Of a stretch of DNA of 7,267 nt, positions 1 through 5,746 are shown one piece after another. This DNA comes from Firmicutes bacterium UBA7523 (GTDB lineage: Bacteria; Bacillota; Dethiobacteria; Dethiobacterales; Dethiobacteraceae). The notes under the pieces are model-generated. The model saw nothing but the letters and a program-made list of their open reading frames with translations, did no database searches and was not told the DNA's origin. Where the stretch lies: assembly GCA_002479415.1 (NCBI GenBank), contig DLMZ01000045.1:32832-40098 (forward strand), read 5' to 3'. The position numbers were made by a program, and so were the translations under genes. How positions within the stretch are numbered: the first letter of the stretch is position 1; every line of letters begins with the position of its first letter.

Positions 1-27
1 CAATTATGCATAGTTATTAACATTAAT

Positions 28-36
28 TGTGGATAA
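28..36 (-). promoter_or_regulatory. Perfect DnaA box
   Basis: TGTGGATAA is the reverse complement of TTATCCACA, the high-affinity DnaA box. It faces the near-perfect box at 85-93 in inverted orientation, the two being separated by 48 bp. Confidence 0.7.
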
Positions 37-84
37 AGCACTAAATGCTTATTTCACAGTAAATTTTCCATCTAAAAAAGAAAC

Positions 85-93
85 GTATCCACA
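85..93 (+). promoter_or_regulatory. Near-perfect DnaA box
   Basis: GTATCCACA differs from TTATCCACA only in its first base. It lies 3 bp before another box-like 9-mer, TTATTAACA at 97-105, and opposite in orientation to the perfect box at 28-36. Confidence 0.55.
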
Positions 94-205
94 TTGTTAT
101 TAACAGGATAATAAACGTTAATTTTTTGCTATTTTGCATATTAATATTAACAAAAACCAATCTTTGCTGCAATAGCGATTACTTAATAATCCTAGGTCTT
201 AAACC

Positions 206-234
206 TTGACATTAAATAAGGAAAAAGTTATAAT
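206..234 (+). promoter_or_regulatory. SigA (sigma-70) promoter of the rpmH operon
   Basis: A -35 hexamer TTGACA (206-211) and a -10 hexamer TATAAT (229-234) are separated by exactly 17 bp, so both elements and the spacer match the housekeeping consensus. The predicted start, around 240-242, leaves a leader of about 50 nt before rpmH. With no terminator before jag, this promoter probably supplies rpmH, rnpA, yidD, yidC and jag. Such strength fits the high demand for ribosomal protein L34. Confidence 0.9.
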
Positions 235-292
235 CTGTGTGATATGGGCAAGGATAACTTTATCTATAGCTTGGTAGGAGGTGCAATAAAGA

Positions 293-427
293 GTGAAAAG
301 AACTTTTCAGCCAAAAATAAGAAAAAGAAAACGCATACATGGTTTCCGCAGCCGTATGTCTACAGCGGCAGGACGCTTAGTTATTAAAAGACGGCGTGCT
401 AAGGGAAGGAAAAGATTGTCTGCATAA
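293..427 (+). CDS. rpmH: 50S ribosomal protein L34
   Basis: This encodes a 44-residue, very basic protein of the large ribosomal subunit. It begins MKRTFQPKIRKRKR, continues with HGFRSRMST and ends KGRKRLSA, the family signature along nearly its whole length; 44 residues is the usual size for L34. The start is GTG, preceded by AGGAGGTG (276-283) about 11 nt upstream, a slightly long spacing. The GTG inside that Shine-Dalgarno sequence at 281 is in frame but meets TAA two codons later, so 293 is the start. The gene is first in the operon behind the consensus promoter at 206-234, and rnpA follows after 15 nt, the near-universal bacterial pairing. Confidence 0.97.
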   Translation: MKRTFQPKIRKRKRIHGFRSRMSTAAGRLVIKRRRAKGRKRLSA

Positions 428-442
428 TAATGGAGTTATTTT

Positions 443-805
443 ATGAAAAAAAGCGGACGCATAACTAAAAACAGAGAATATAAAGAAGTTTTTCAGCGAG
501 GGGTTTCCTGTGCTACACGGGGCCTGGTTCTCTATAAAGCAGCAAACAATCAAACCATAAACAGAACAGGATTTATAACAAGTAAAAAAATAGGCAACGC
601 AGTAATACGTAACCGTGTAAAGAGGTTGCTCCGGGAGGCCTATAGAGTTTATGCCGGTGATATTAAGACAGGATATGACCTAGTCTTTATTGCCCGTTTG
701 CCGGCTGCCGAATTTGATTTTAAACAGGCCGCCACTGACATTAAGCGATTATTGCAGAGAGGTGGCCTGTTTGATGTTAACAGACTCCCTGCGGTGCATA
801 AATAA
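443..805 (+). CDS. rnpA: Ribonuclease P protein component
   Basis: The product is the protein subunit of RNase P, which assists the catalytic RNA in removing 5' leaders from pre-tRNAs. The 120-residue protein is of normal length. It has the family start (RITKNREYKEVFQRG, residues 6-20), the strand-forming GFITSKKIGNAV (43-54) and the signature RNRVKRLLREAYR (56-68), whose arginines form the conserved RNR motif that contacts RNase P RNA. GGAG (432-435) lies 7 nt before the ATG. The TAA stop shares one base with the yidD ATG (TAATG), so the two genes are probably translationally coupled. The RNA subunit gene (rnpB) is not in this window. Confidence 0.97.
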   Translation: MKKSGRITKNREYKEVFQRGVSCATRGLVLYKAANNQTINRTGFITSKKIGNAVIRNRVKRLLREAYRVYAGDIKTGYDLVFIARLPAAEFDFKQAATDIKRLLQRGGLFDVNRLPAVHK

Positions 806-1014
806 TGAAATATTTTCTATTATTTATAATTAGATTCTACAGAAATGTCATATCTCCTTTAAAGCCGTCAACATGTCGTTTTGACCCGACCTGTTCACAA
901 TATGCGCTGCAAGCAATAGAGCGATATGGTGCCTATAAGGGATTTATGTTCACGGTTAAACGGGTGATTAGATGTCACCCGTTTAACCGTGGCGGATACG
1001 ACCCTTTGGAGTGA
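805..1014 (+). CDS. yidD: Membrane protein insertion efficiency factor YidD
   Basis: This is a 69-residue protein of the YidD family, a small membrane-associated protein thought to help YidC insert and fold inner-membrane proteins. It has a hydrophobic, probably amphipathic N-terminus (KYFLLFIIRFYRNVISPL, residues 2-19), the signature TCRFDPTCSQYA (23-34) and the signature KRVIRCHPFNRGGYDP (52-67), with conserved cysteines 24, 30 and 57. It sits between rnpA and yidC, as in many bacteria. No clear Shine-Dalgarno sequence is seen upstream; the one-base overlap with rnpA suggests reinitiation. The codons for residues 49-63 contain a perfect 17-bp inverted repeat, listed separately. The protein is complete and of normal length. 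Confidence 0.95.
   Translation: MKYFLLFIIRFYRNVISPLKPSTCRFDPTCSQYALQAIERYGAYKGFMFTVKRVIRCHPFNRGGYDPLE
951..991. repeat. Perfect 17-bp inverted repeat within yidD
   Basis: The arms 951-967 (CACGGTTAAACGGGTGA) and 975-991 (TCACCCGTTTAACCGTG) are exact reverse complements around the 7-nt loop TTAGATG. The flanking pair T950/G992 could add a wobble. The hairpin lies wholly inside coding sequence for the conserved TVKRV and HPFNR segments. It is not followed directly by a T tract (the nearest run, seven Ts, is at 1018-1024, 26 nt away), so it does not look like a standard intrinsic terminator. A role in RNA processing, stability or ribosome pausing is possible but unproven. Confidence 0.9.
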
Positions 1015-1060
1015 CTATTTTTTTAATGTAATATTAACATATGATGCAATACCCCCTACA

Positions 1061-1068
1061 AGAGGAGG
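1061..1068 (+). promoter_or_regulatory. Ribosome binding site that fixes the yidC start
   Basis: AGAGGAGG is the strongest Shine-Dalgarno sequence in this gap. It lies 8 nt before an in-frame TTG (1077) and downstream of the ATG codons at 1041 and 1044, which have no Shine-Dalgarno sequence before them. It therefore favours the TTG as the true start of yidC. Confidence 0.8.
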
Positions 1069-1076
1069 CTAAACCA

Positions 1077-1742
1077 TTGATTGATACTATTGCTGGTTTT
1101 TTAGGCGAAATATTACTGATTATTTATAACAACACCGGGCAGAACTATGGGCTTGCCATTATTTTGCTAACTATTTTCGTGCGTTTTGTAACATTTCCGC
1201 TAACAAGCAAACAGTTATCAAGCGCCAAAGCTATGCAAGAAATGCAGCCTGAGATTAAAAAATTACAAGAAAAGTATAAAGATGATAAAGAAAAATTAAA
1301 CAAGGCCACAATGGAGCTTTGGAAGACTCATAAAGTTAATCCGGCAGCCGGATGCTTGCCTTTGATTCTTCAGTTTCCTATTTTAATTGCCATGTTTCGC
1401 TTACTGCAGGAGCCGGCACTTTTAGAAGGAATTGAAAATGTTGTTTTTCTCACAATGAATATGACCATAGCTACAATTGCCGATGGCGTTTGGCAGACAA
1501 ACCCCGGATATTATATTATGGTTTTATTGTCCGGTATTACAACATATTTACAGCAAAAGTTGACTATGACCGATAACTCACAAAAAGCAATGATGATTAT
1601 GATGCCGCTAATGCTGCTAGTTTTTAGTGTGCGCTTTCCCGCAGGATTAGTGCTTTATTGGGTTGTAAATAACCTTCTTTCCGTTGCTCACCATTTTCTT
1701 CTCAATAAACTCTCAGCGAAGGGAGCGGTAAGTGAGAGATGA
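1077..1742 (+). CDS. yidC: Membrane protein insertase YidC (Oxa1/SpoIIIJ family)
   Basis: This is a membrane insertase that places proteins in the cytoplasmic membrane, alone or with SecYEG. The TTG start at 1077 gives 221 residues; an in-frame ATG at 1041 would add 12 residues unlike the family and lacks a ribosome binding site. An amphipathic start (2-18) leads into a first membrane segment (about 24-41) containing Arg36, equivalent to the functional arginine in the hydrophilic groove. Next come a charged cytoplasmic helical hairpin (about 43-85), GCLPLILQFPILIAMF (92-107), and further hydrophobic segments around 122-137, 145-160 and 172-205, the last containing FPAGLVLYWVVNN. There is no lipobox cysteine, unlike Bacillus SpoIIIJ. 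The gene lies 62 nt after yidD, and its TGA overlaps the jag ATG by 4 nt. Whether it serves sporulation cannot be told from here. Confidence 0.93.
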   Translation: MIDTIAGFLGEILLIIYNNTGQNYGLAIILLTIFVRFVTFPLTSKQLSSAKAMQEMQPEIKKLQEKYKDDKEKLNKATMELWKTHKVNPAAGCLPLILQFPILIAMFRLLQEPALLEGIENVVFLTMNMTIATIADGVWQTNPGYYIMVLLSGITTYLQQKLTMTDNSQKAMMIMMPLMLLVFSVRFPAGLVLYWVVNNLLSVAHHFLLNKLSAKGAVSER

Positions 1743-2359
1743 AGTCTCTGGAGGTAAGTGGAAAAACAAGAGAAGAAGCTACTCAGAAGGCACTGAATGA
1801 GTTAGGTATTTCCATTGAAAATGCTTTGGTTGAAGTACTGACTGACTCAAGTCCTGGTTTGTTTGGAATTATTGGTTCTAAGCAAGCTCGTGTGCGTGTG
1901 ACTGAAGTTATATCTCCTAATCAATATCTCAGTGATTTTATTATTAAGATTATGGAATATATGGGAGTCGAGGGAAAAGTCGAAGCCGAAATTACCGATG
2001 AAACTTTGTGCTATAATGTTACCGGGCAAAGAATAGGTATGCTTATTGGGAAGAGAGGGCAGACTTTAAACGCACTGCAATACCTTATAAATGTTGCCTA
2101 TCATAAAAAATATCCTGCCCAAAATATGCGCGTGGTTTTGGATGTCGAGGGATATAGAGAAAAAAGAGAACAAACATTGCGGAATCTTGCGTTGAATCTT
2201 GCAAGTAAGGCTGTAAAATACCGTAAAGAAGTGGTATTGGAGCCAATGACACCGCAAGAGAGACGCATTATTCACTCAGTTTTACAAGACAATGTATCAG
2301 TGAGCACATATAGTCAAGGTAATGAACCTTATCGTAAAGTGGTTATTGCACCGAAGTAA
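1739..2359 (+). CDS. jag: RNA-binding protein Jag/KhpB (Jag-N, KH, R3H domains)
   Basis: This 206-residue protein has the three-part Jag/KhpB architecture. A Jag-N domain (about 1-56) includes SPGLFGIIGSKQARVRV. A KH domain (about 75-140) carries the GKRG loop (104-107) followed by QTLNALQYL. An R3H domain (about 145-205) carries the Arg-x3-His signature in RRIIH (175-179) and ends in EPYRKVVI. In Gram-positive bacteria KhpB pairs with KhpA to bind many RNAs and affects cell division and elongation; in Bacillus the gene follows spoIIIJ, as here. The start codon overlaps the yidC stop (ATGA), so translation is probably coupled; a weak GGGAG (1721-1725) lies upstream. The 16-nt gap after the stop leads into an intrinsic terminator. 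Length and domains appear intact. Confidence 0.95.
   Translation: MKSLEVSGKTREEATQKALNELGISIENALVEVLTDSSPGLFGIIGSKQARVRVTEVISPNQYLSDFIIKIMEYMGVEGKVEAEITDETLCYNVTGQRIGMLIGKRGQTLNALQYLINVAYHKKYPAQNMRVVLDVEGYREKREQTLRNLALNLASKAVKYRKEVVLEPMTPQERRIIHSVLQDNVSVSTYSQGNEPYRKVVIAPK
2286..2314 (+). promoter_or_regulatory. Possible weak promoter for mnmE inside jag
   Basis: AAGACA (2286-2291, 4 of 6 to TTGACA) and TATAGT (2309-2314, 5 of 6 to TATAAT) are spaced by 17 bp. It is the best candidate I found upstream of mnmE. Its transcript would begin near 2321 and would have to pass the terminator at 2375-2405. A match of this quality is expected by chance in AT-rich DNA. Confidence 0.22.
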
Positions 2360-2374
2360 TATTTGATAAAAGAG

Positions 2375-2405
2375 ACCGCGGCTCAAAAGGGCAGGCGGTT
2401 TTTTT
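2375..2405 (+). terminator. Rho-independent terminator or attenuator between jag and mnmE
   Basis: ACCGC (2375-2379) pairs with GCGGT (2395-2399), and inner GCTC (2381-2384) pairs with GGGC (2389-2392) including one G-U wobble. The loop is AAAA, with a small internal loop (G2380 against A2393-G2394). Seven Ts follow (2399-2405). It ends the rpmH-to-jag unit. The T tract ends 13 nt before the mnmE ATG and touches its Shine-Dalgarno region, so it may also work as an mnmE attenuator. Confidence 0.82.
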
Positions 2406-2418
2406 AAGAGGTGGAAAT

Positions 2419-3804
2419 ATGCTTGAGGACACCATAGCTGCCGTTTCTACTCCTCCGGGAGAAGGCGGCATAGGAATAGTTAGAATCAGCGGGCCTAATG
2501 CGATAAAAATAGGCGGGGCTGTTTTTAATTTTAATAAACTGATAAAGGAACCACAGAGTCATCGTCTCTACTATGGATATGTTAAAGACCCTGAAAGTGG
2601 TATGTTGATAGATGAGGCGCTCATTACCTTTATGCTTTCTCCTAACACTTATACAAGGGAGGATGTTGTGGAAATAAATTGCCATGGCGGTGCTTTGCCG
2701 TTAAGCAAAACTTTGGAGCTAGTATTGGCCGCGGGAGCCCGTATGGCGAAGCCAGGGGAATTTACACAAAGAGCTTTTATCAACGGAAGAATAGATTTGG
2801 CTCAGGCCGAGGCTGTTATTCAGCTTATTCGAGCAAAAACAGAAACAGCAATGATGCTGGGAATGGCTCAGTTACAAGGACGGCTTTCTAGAGAAATTAA
2901 AGAAATAAGTCAAACATTATTAAGATTATTGGCTCATATGGAAGCATCAATAGACTTTCCCGAACATCAGGATGTGGAGGATTTAGCTCGTGAACAGGTG
3001 TTAAGAAATATTGAGCCGGCACTGGCGCGGCTTAGTGCGCTGCTGGAAACAGCCGATCACGGTCGTATTCTTCGAGAGGGTATACGTACGGCGATTGTGG
3101 GGCGGCCTAATGTGGGTAAAAGCTCTTTATTAAATGCATTATTAAAAGAACAAAGGGCTATAGTTACAGAAATTCCCGGCACCACACGGGATGTACTTGA
3201 AGAAAGTATTAATTTGGGCGGAGTTGCGTTAACTATAATTGATACAGCAGGTATCCGTGAAACAGCAGATCAGGTCGAAAGAATCGGCGTTGCTCGCACA
3301 CGGGAAGTACTGGAAAAAGCGGATTTAGTTGTTTTTGTTTTGGATGCATCTCAGCCATACTCATCTGAAGACAGCGAAATATTAAATGCAGTAGGAGATA
3401 AAGCATGTATTGTTGTTGCGAATAAAACTGATTTATTAATAAACGCAGATGAACAACTTTGCAGCCTAATTAAAATAGTTTCTCCGCGAACACTAATACC
3501 ACTTTCTGTTTTGCATGAATCGGGTTTAGAAAAACTGGAGACAGCAATAGTTGATGCTGTTTTTCACGGTGAAGCAAAGTTACCTGAGCATACCATGGTT
3601 ACTTCTGTCAGACATAAAGATGCGCTTCGCAGGGCACAGCAATCATTGAACGAAATGCTGGGTGCACTGAAGGAAGGCTTTGCTATAGATTTGTTGGCCA
3701 TAGATTTGCACACAGCTTTGGACTCGCTAGGAGAAATTACCGGAGAAGCAGTGAGTGAAAGCTTAGCAGAAGAAATATTCCGAGCTTTTTGTATCGGCAA
3801 ATAG
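2419..3804 (+). CDS. mnmE: tRNA modification GTPase MnmE (TrmE)
   Basis: MnmE is a K+-activated GTPase that works with MnmG to install a (carboxymethyl)aminomethyl group at C5 of the wobble uridine (U34) of certain tRNAs, using a folate one-carbon donor and GTP hydrolysis. The 461-residue protein is full length. The N-terminal folate-binding domain opens DTIAAVSTPPGEGGIGIVR (4-22). A helical domain follows, and the inserted G domain shows G1 GRPNVGKS (228-235), G2 TTRD (255-258), G3 DTAG (275-278) and G4 NKTD (335-338). The C-terminus is the invariant CIGK (458-461), whose cysteine is needed for modification. GAGGTG (2408-2413) lies 5 nt before the ATG. mnmG follows after 22 nt, as expected for a partner. 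Expression may depend on readthrough of the terminator just upstream. Confidence 0.97.
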   Translation: MLEDTIAAVSTPPGEGGIGIVRISGPNAIKIGGAVFNFNKLIKEPQSHRLYYGYVKDPESGMLIDEALITFMLSPNTYTREDVVEINCHGGALPLSKTLELVLAAGARMAKPGEFTQRAFINGRIDLAQAEAVIQLIRAKTETAMMLGMAQLQGRLSREIKEISQTLLRLLAHMEASIDFPEHQDVEDLAREQVLRNIEPALARLSALLETADHGRILREGIRTAIVGRPNVGKSSLLNALLKEQRAIVTEIPGTTRDVLEESINLGGVALTIIDTAGIRETADQVERIGVARTREVLEKADLVVFVLDASQPYSSEDSEILNAVGDKACIVVANKTDLLINADEQLCSLIKIVSPRTLIPLSVLHESGLEKLETAIVDAVFHGEAKLPEHTMVTSVRHKDALRRAQQSLNEMLGALKEGFAIDLLAIDLHTALDSLGEITGEAVSESLAEEIFRAFCIGK

Positions 3805-3826
3805 TTAGATTACGGGGTGAGTAATA

Positions 3827-5746
3827 ATGACTTATGCGGGCGGAAAATATGATGTGATTGTCATTGGGGCCGGCCACGCAGGCTGTGAAGCAGCATTGGC
3901 TGCCGCCAGGCTCGGGTGCCGCACATTGGTGTTAACTATTAATTTAGATGCTGTGGCTCTTATGCCGTGCAACCCTGCTATTGGCGGACCGGCCAAAGGT
4001 CACTTGGTTCGTGAGGTAGATGCATTGGGCGGGCAAATGGGTGCCGCTATCGATATGACTAGGATTCAGATAAGGCTTTTAAACACGGGAAAAGGTCCTG
4101 CCGTACACGCTCTGCGTGCCCAAGCCGATAAACTGCATTATCAGAGGTTAGTACGTAGTGTATTGGAGGAAAACGAAAATATACACCTTCAGCAGGCAGT
4201 AGTTGACAAGATATATGAAAAGGGCGGTCGTGTAATTGGTGTGGGCACCCAGACAGGTGCTTTTTTTGAAGCAGGAGCAGTTGTTCTTACAACGGGAACA
4301 TATATGAGCGGTAGAATAATAATTGGCAGCCTTAATTACAAAGGAGGGCCAAACGGTCAGTTAACCAGCGGAAAATTGTCCGGGAGCCTTAAGAAATTAG
4401 GGTTATCCCTCAGACGTTTCAAGACAGGAACGCCTCCACGTGTTCATAAAGATACTATTGACTTTGAAAAAATGATGATTCAGCCAGGTGATGAAAAGCC
4501 GCTGACTTTTTCTTTTATGGGAGATGTAGTTTCTGGTAAGCAGGTGCCTTGTTGGTTAACACATACTAATGAGAATACACATAAGGTCATACAAAACAAC
4601 CTTCATCGCTCTCCATTATATTCAGGAGACATCAAAGGAGTGGGGCCGCGGTATTGCCCTTCTATTGAAGATAAAGTTGTACGATTTCATGACCGTCTGT
4701 CACATCAGGTGTTTTTGGAGCCTGAGGGACGTGATACAGCTGAGTATTATGTGCAGGGGATGTCAACAAGTCTGCCTGAAGATGTGCAGATTGCCATGCT
4801 CCGTACAATCCCTGGCCTGGAAAATGTTAAAATCATGAGACCTGGATATGCAATTGAATATGATTGTCTTGACCCAACACAGCTTAAGTTGACGCTGGAA
4901 AGCAAAATTGTGGCCGGGCTATTCAGTGCGGGGCAAATAAATGGCTCTTCAGGTTACGAAGAGGCGGCTGCTCAGGGAATAGTAGCCGGAATAAATGCAG
5001 CGCACTTTATTAGAGGTGTTGAGCCGCTAATTATAGATAGATCTGCAGCGTATATTGGTGTACTTATTGATGATTTAGTTGTAAAAGGAACACAAGAGCC
5101 ATACAGGATGATGACATCACGGGCTGAGTACAGGCTTTTATTGCGTCAGGACAACGCAGATGCGCGACTTACGCCTCTAGGCCACAGAATTGGGTTAATA
5201 TCTAACGAGAGATTTAATGCTTATATTCTGAAATACACTGCTGTTGACAATGAAATTAAGCGAATGAAGGAATCTGTCATTTTGCCAGAAGAGCGTGTTA
5301 ATTTATATTTGGAAAATAAAAAAAGCAGTCCGCTCATCGGACCTGTTAGCGCTGCTCAGCTATTAAAGAGGCCAGAAATTAATTATGATGATATTATTGC
5401 GCTTATAAATGAGGATCACGGTGCTCAGCAACCCGATGTTGCTGCTCAAGTTGAAGCACAGATAAAGTATAAAGGGTATATTGATAAGCAAATGCAGCAA
5501 GTAGAAAAATTTAAGAAATTGGAAAATAAATTACTGCATCCAGAAACTTTATATCGAACAATAGAGGGTATATCCAGAGAAGCTGCAGAAAAACTGGATA
5601 AGATAAAGCCTCGTTCTATTGGACAAGCTAGCCGTATTTCGGGTGTTTCTCCAGCAGATATTTCTGTATTGCTGGTTTATCTGGAGCATCAACGGCGCAA
5701 GGAGGAGAAGCTCCATGTGGAGTCGTCTGATAACACTATGCGCTGA
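3827..5746 (+). CDS. mnmG: tRNA uridine-5-carboxymethylaminomethyl modification enzyme MnmG (GidA)
   Basis: MnmG is the FAD-dependent partner of MnmE in U34 tRNA modification. The 639-residue protein shows the Rossmann FAD-binding GAGHAG (14-19), Cys48 in MPCNP, GGPAKGHLVREVDALGG (53-69), catalytic Cys277 in PRYCPSIEDK (274-283), and FLEPEGRD, YEEAAAQG and EPYRMMTSRAEYRL. It ends with the C-terminal tRNA- and MnmE-contacting helical domain containing SIGQASRISGVSPADISVLL (597-616). GGGGTGA (3814-3820) precedes the ATG by 6 nt. After the usual end of the family fold near residue 624 it has a short charged tail, whose codons hold the rsmG ribosome binding site and the first 32 nt of rsmG. Key residues are present and no disruption is seen. 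Confidence 0.97.
   Translation: MTYAGGKYDVIVIGAGHAGCEAALAAARLGCRTLVLTINLDAVALMPCNPAIGGPAKGHLVREVDALGGQMGAAIDMTRIQIRLLNTGKGPAVHALRAQADKLHYQRLVRSVLEENENIHLQQAVVDKIYEKGGRVIGVGTQTGAFFEAGAVVLTTGTYMSGRIIIGSLNYKGGPNGQLTSGKLSGSLKKLGLSLRRFKTGTPPRVHKDTIDFEKMMIQPGDEKPLTFSFMGDVVSGKQVPCWLTHTNENTHKVIQNNLHRSPLYSGDIKGVGPRYCPSIEDKVVRFHDRLSHQVFLEPEGRDTAEYYVQGMSTSLPEDVQIAMLRTIPGLENVKIMRPGYAIEYDCLDPTQLKLTLESKIVAGLFSAGQINGSSGYEEAAAQGIVAGINAAHFIRGVEPLIIDRSAAYIGVLIDDLVVKGTQEPYRMMTSRAEYRLLLRQDNADARLTPLGHRIGLISNERFNAYILKYTAVDNEIKRMKESVILPEERVNLYLENKKSSPLIGPVSAAQLLKRPEINYDDIIALINEDHGAQQPDVAAQVEAQIKYKGYIDKQMQQVEKFKKLENKLLHPETLYRTIEGISREAAEKLDKIKPRSIGQASRISGVSPADISVLLVYLEHQRRKEEKLHVESSDNTMR
5699..5707 (+). promoter_or_regulatory. 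Ribosome binding site that fixes the rsmG start
   Basis: AAGGAGGAG, inside the end of mnmG, has its AGGAGG core 9 nt before the ATG at 5715 and identifies that codon as the start of rsmG. An in-frame ATG at 5619 would add 32 residues that do not resemble RsmG and are an out-of-frame reading of the conserved mnmG 3' end. GGAG at 5704-5707 can pair with CTCC at 5711-5714, which could partly mask the site. Confidence 0.8.

Larger units (their letters stand above)
1..160. other. Origin-proximal AT-rich region with DnaA-box-like sites
   Basis: No coding region is visible here. Several 9-mers resemble the DnaA box TTATNCACA: 4-12 TTATGCATA (8 of 9), 14-22 TTATTAACA (8 of 9), 28-36 TGTGGATAA (9 of 9, minus orientation), 85-93 GTATCCACA (8 of 9) and 97-105 TTATTAACA (8 of 9). 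Weaker 7-of-9 matches lie at 50-58 and 132-140. In Bacillota the rpmH-dnaA intergenic region commonly carries DnaA-box clusters of the replication origin, and the gene order to the right fits that location. That this region binds DnaA, or forms part of oriC, is an inference; dnaA itself is not in the window. Some of the AT-rich near matches could be chance. Confidence 0.6.

Noticed and set aside
36..50. Short inverted repeat AAGCA-CTAAA-TGCTT near the DnaA boxes.
   Set aside because: Only 5 bp of stem in AT-rich DNA; expected by chance.
249..270. Small hairpin in the rpmH leader (GATAA and TTATC separated by 2 nt).
   Set aside because: The loop is too short and the stem AT-rich and weak; no support for a leader regulatory structure.
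1018..1024. Run of seven Ts after yidD as the tail of an intrinsic terminator formed with the 951-991 hairpin.
   Set aside because: The run starts 26 nt after the hairpin ends, too far for Rho-independent termination, and no closer stem was found.
1006..1034. Possible promoter before yidC (TTGGAG, 17 bp, TAATAT).
   Set aside because: Only 3 of 6 and 4 of 6 matches to consensus, so not distinguishable from background.
2404..2685. Minus-strand open frame opposite the start of mnmE.
   Set aside because: It overlies a clearly conserved mnmE frame and has no recognisable product. The same holds for the other minus-strand frames opposite jag, mnmE and rsmG.
4434..4446. CCACGTG core in mnmG resembling a parS site.
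   Set aside because: The bases flanking the core do not match the 16-bp parS palindrome, and the sequence encodes the conserved GTPPRVHK of MnmG. No parS or Noc-binding palindrome was found elsewhere in the window.
5619..5714. N-terminal extension of rsmG from ATG 5619.
   Set aside because: It is an out-of-frame reading of conserved mnmG codons, lacks family similarity, and a strong ribosome binding site points to ATG 5715.
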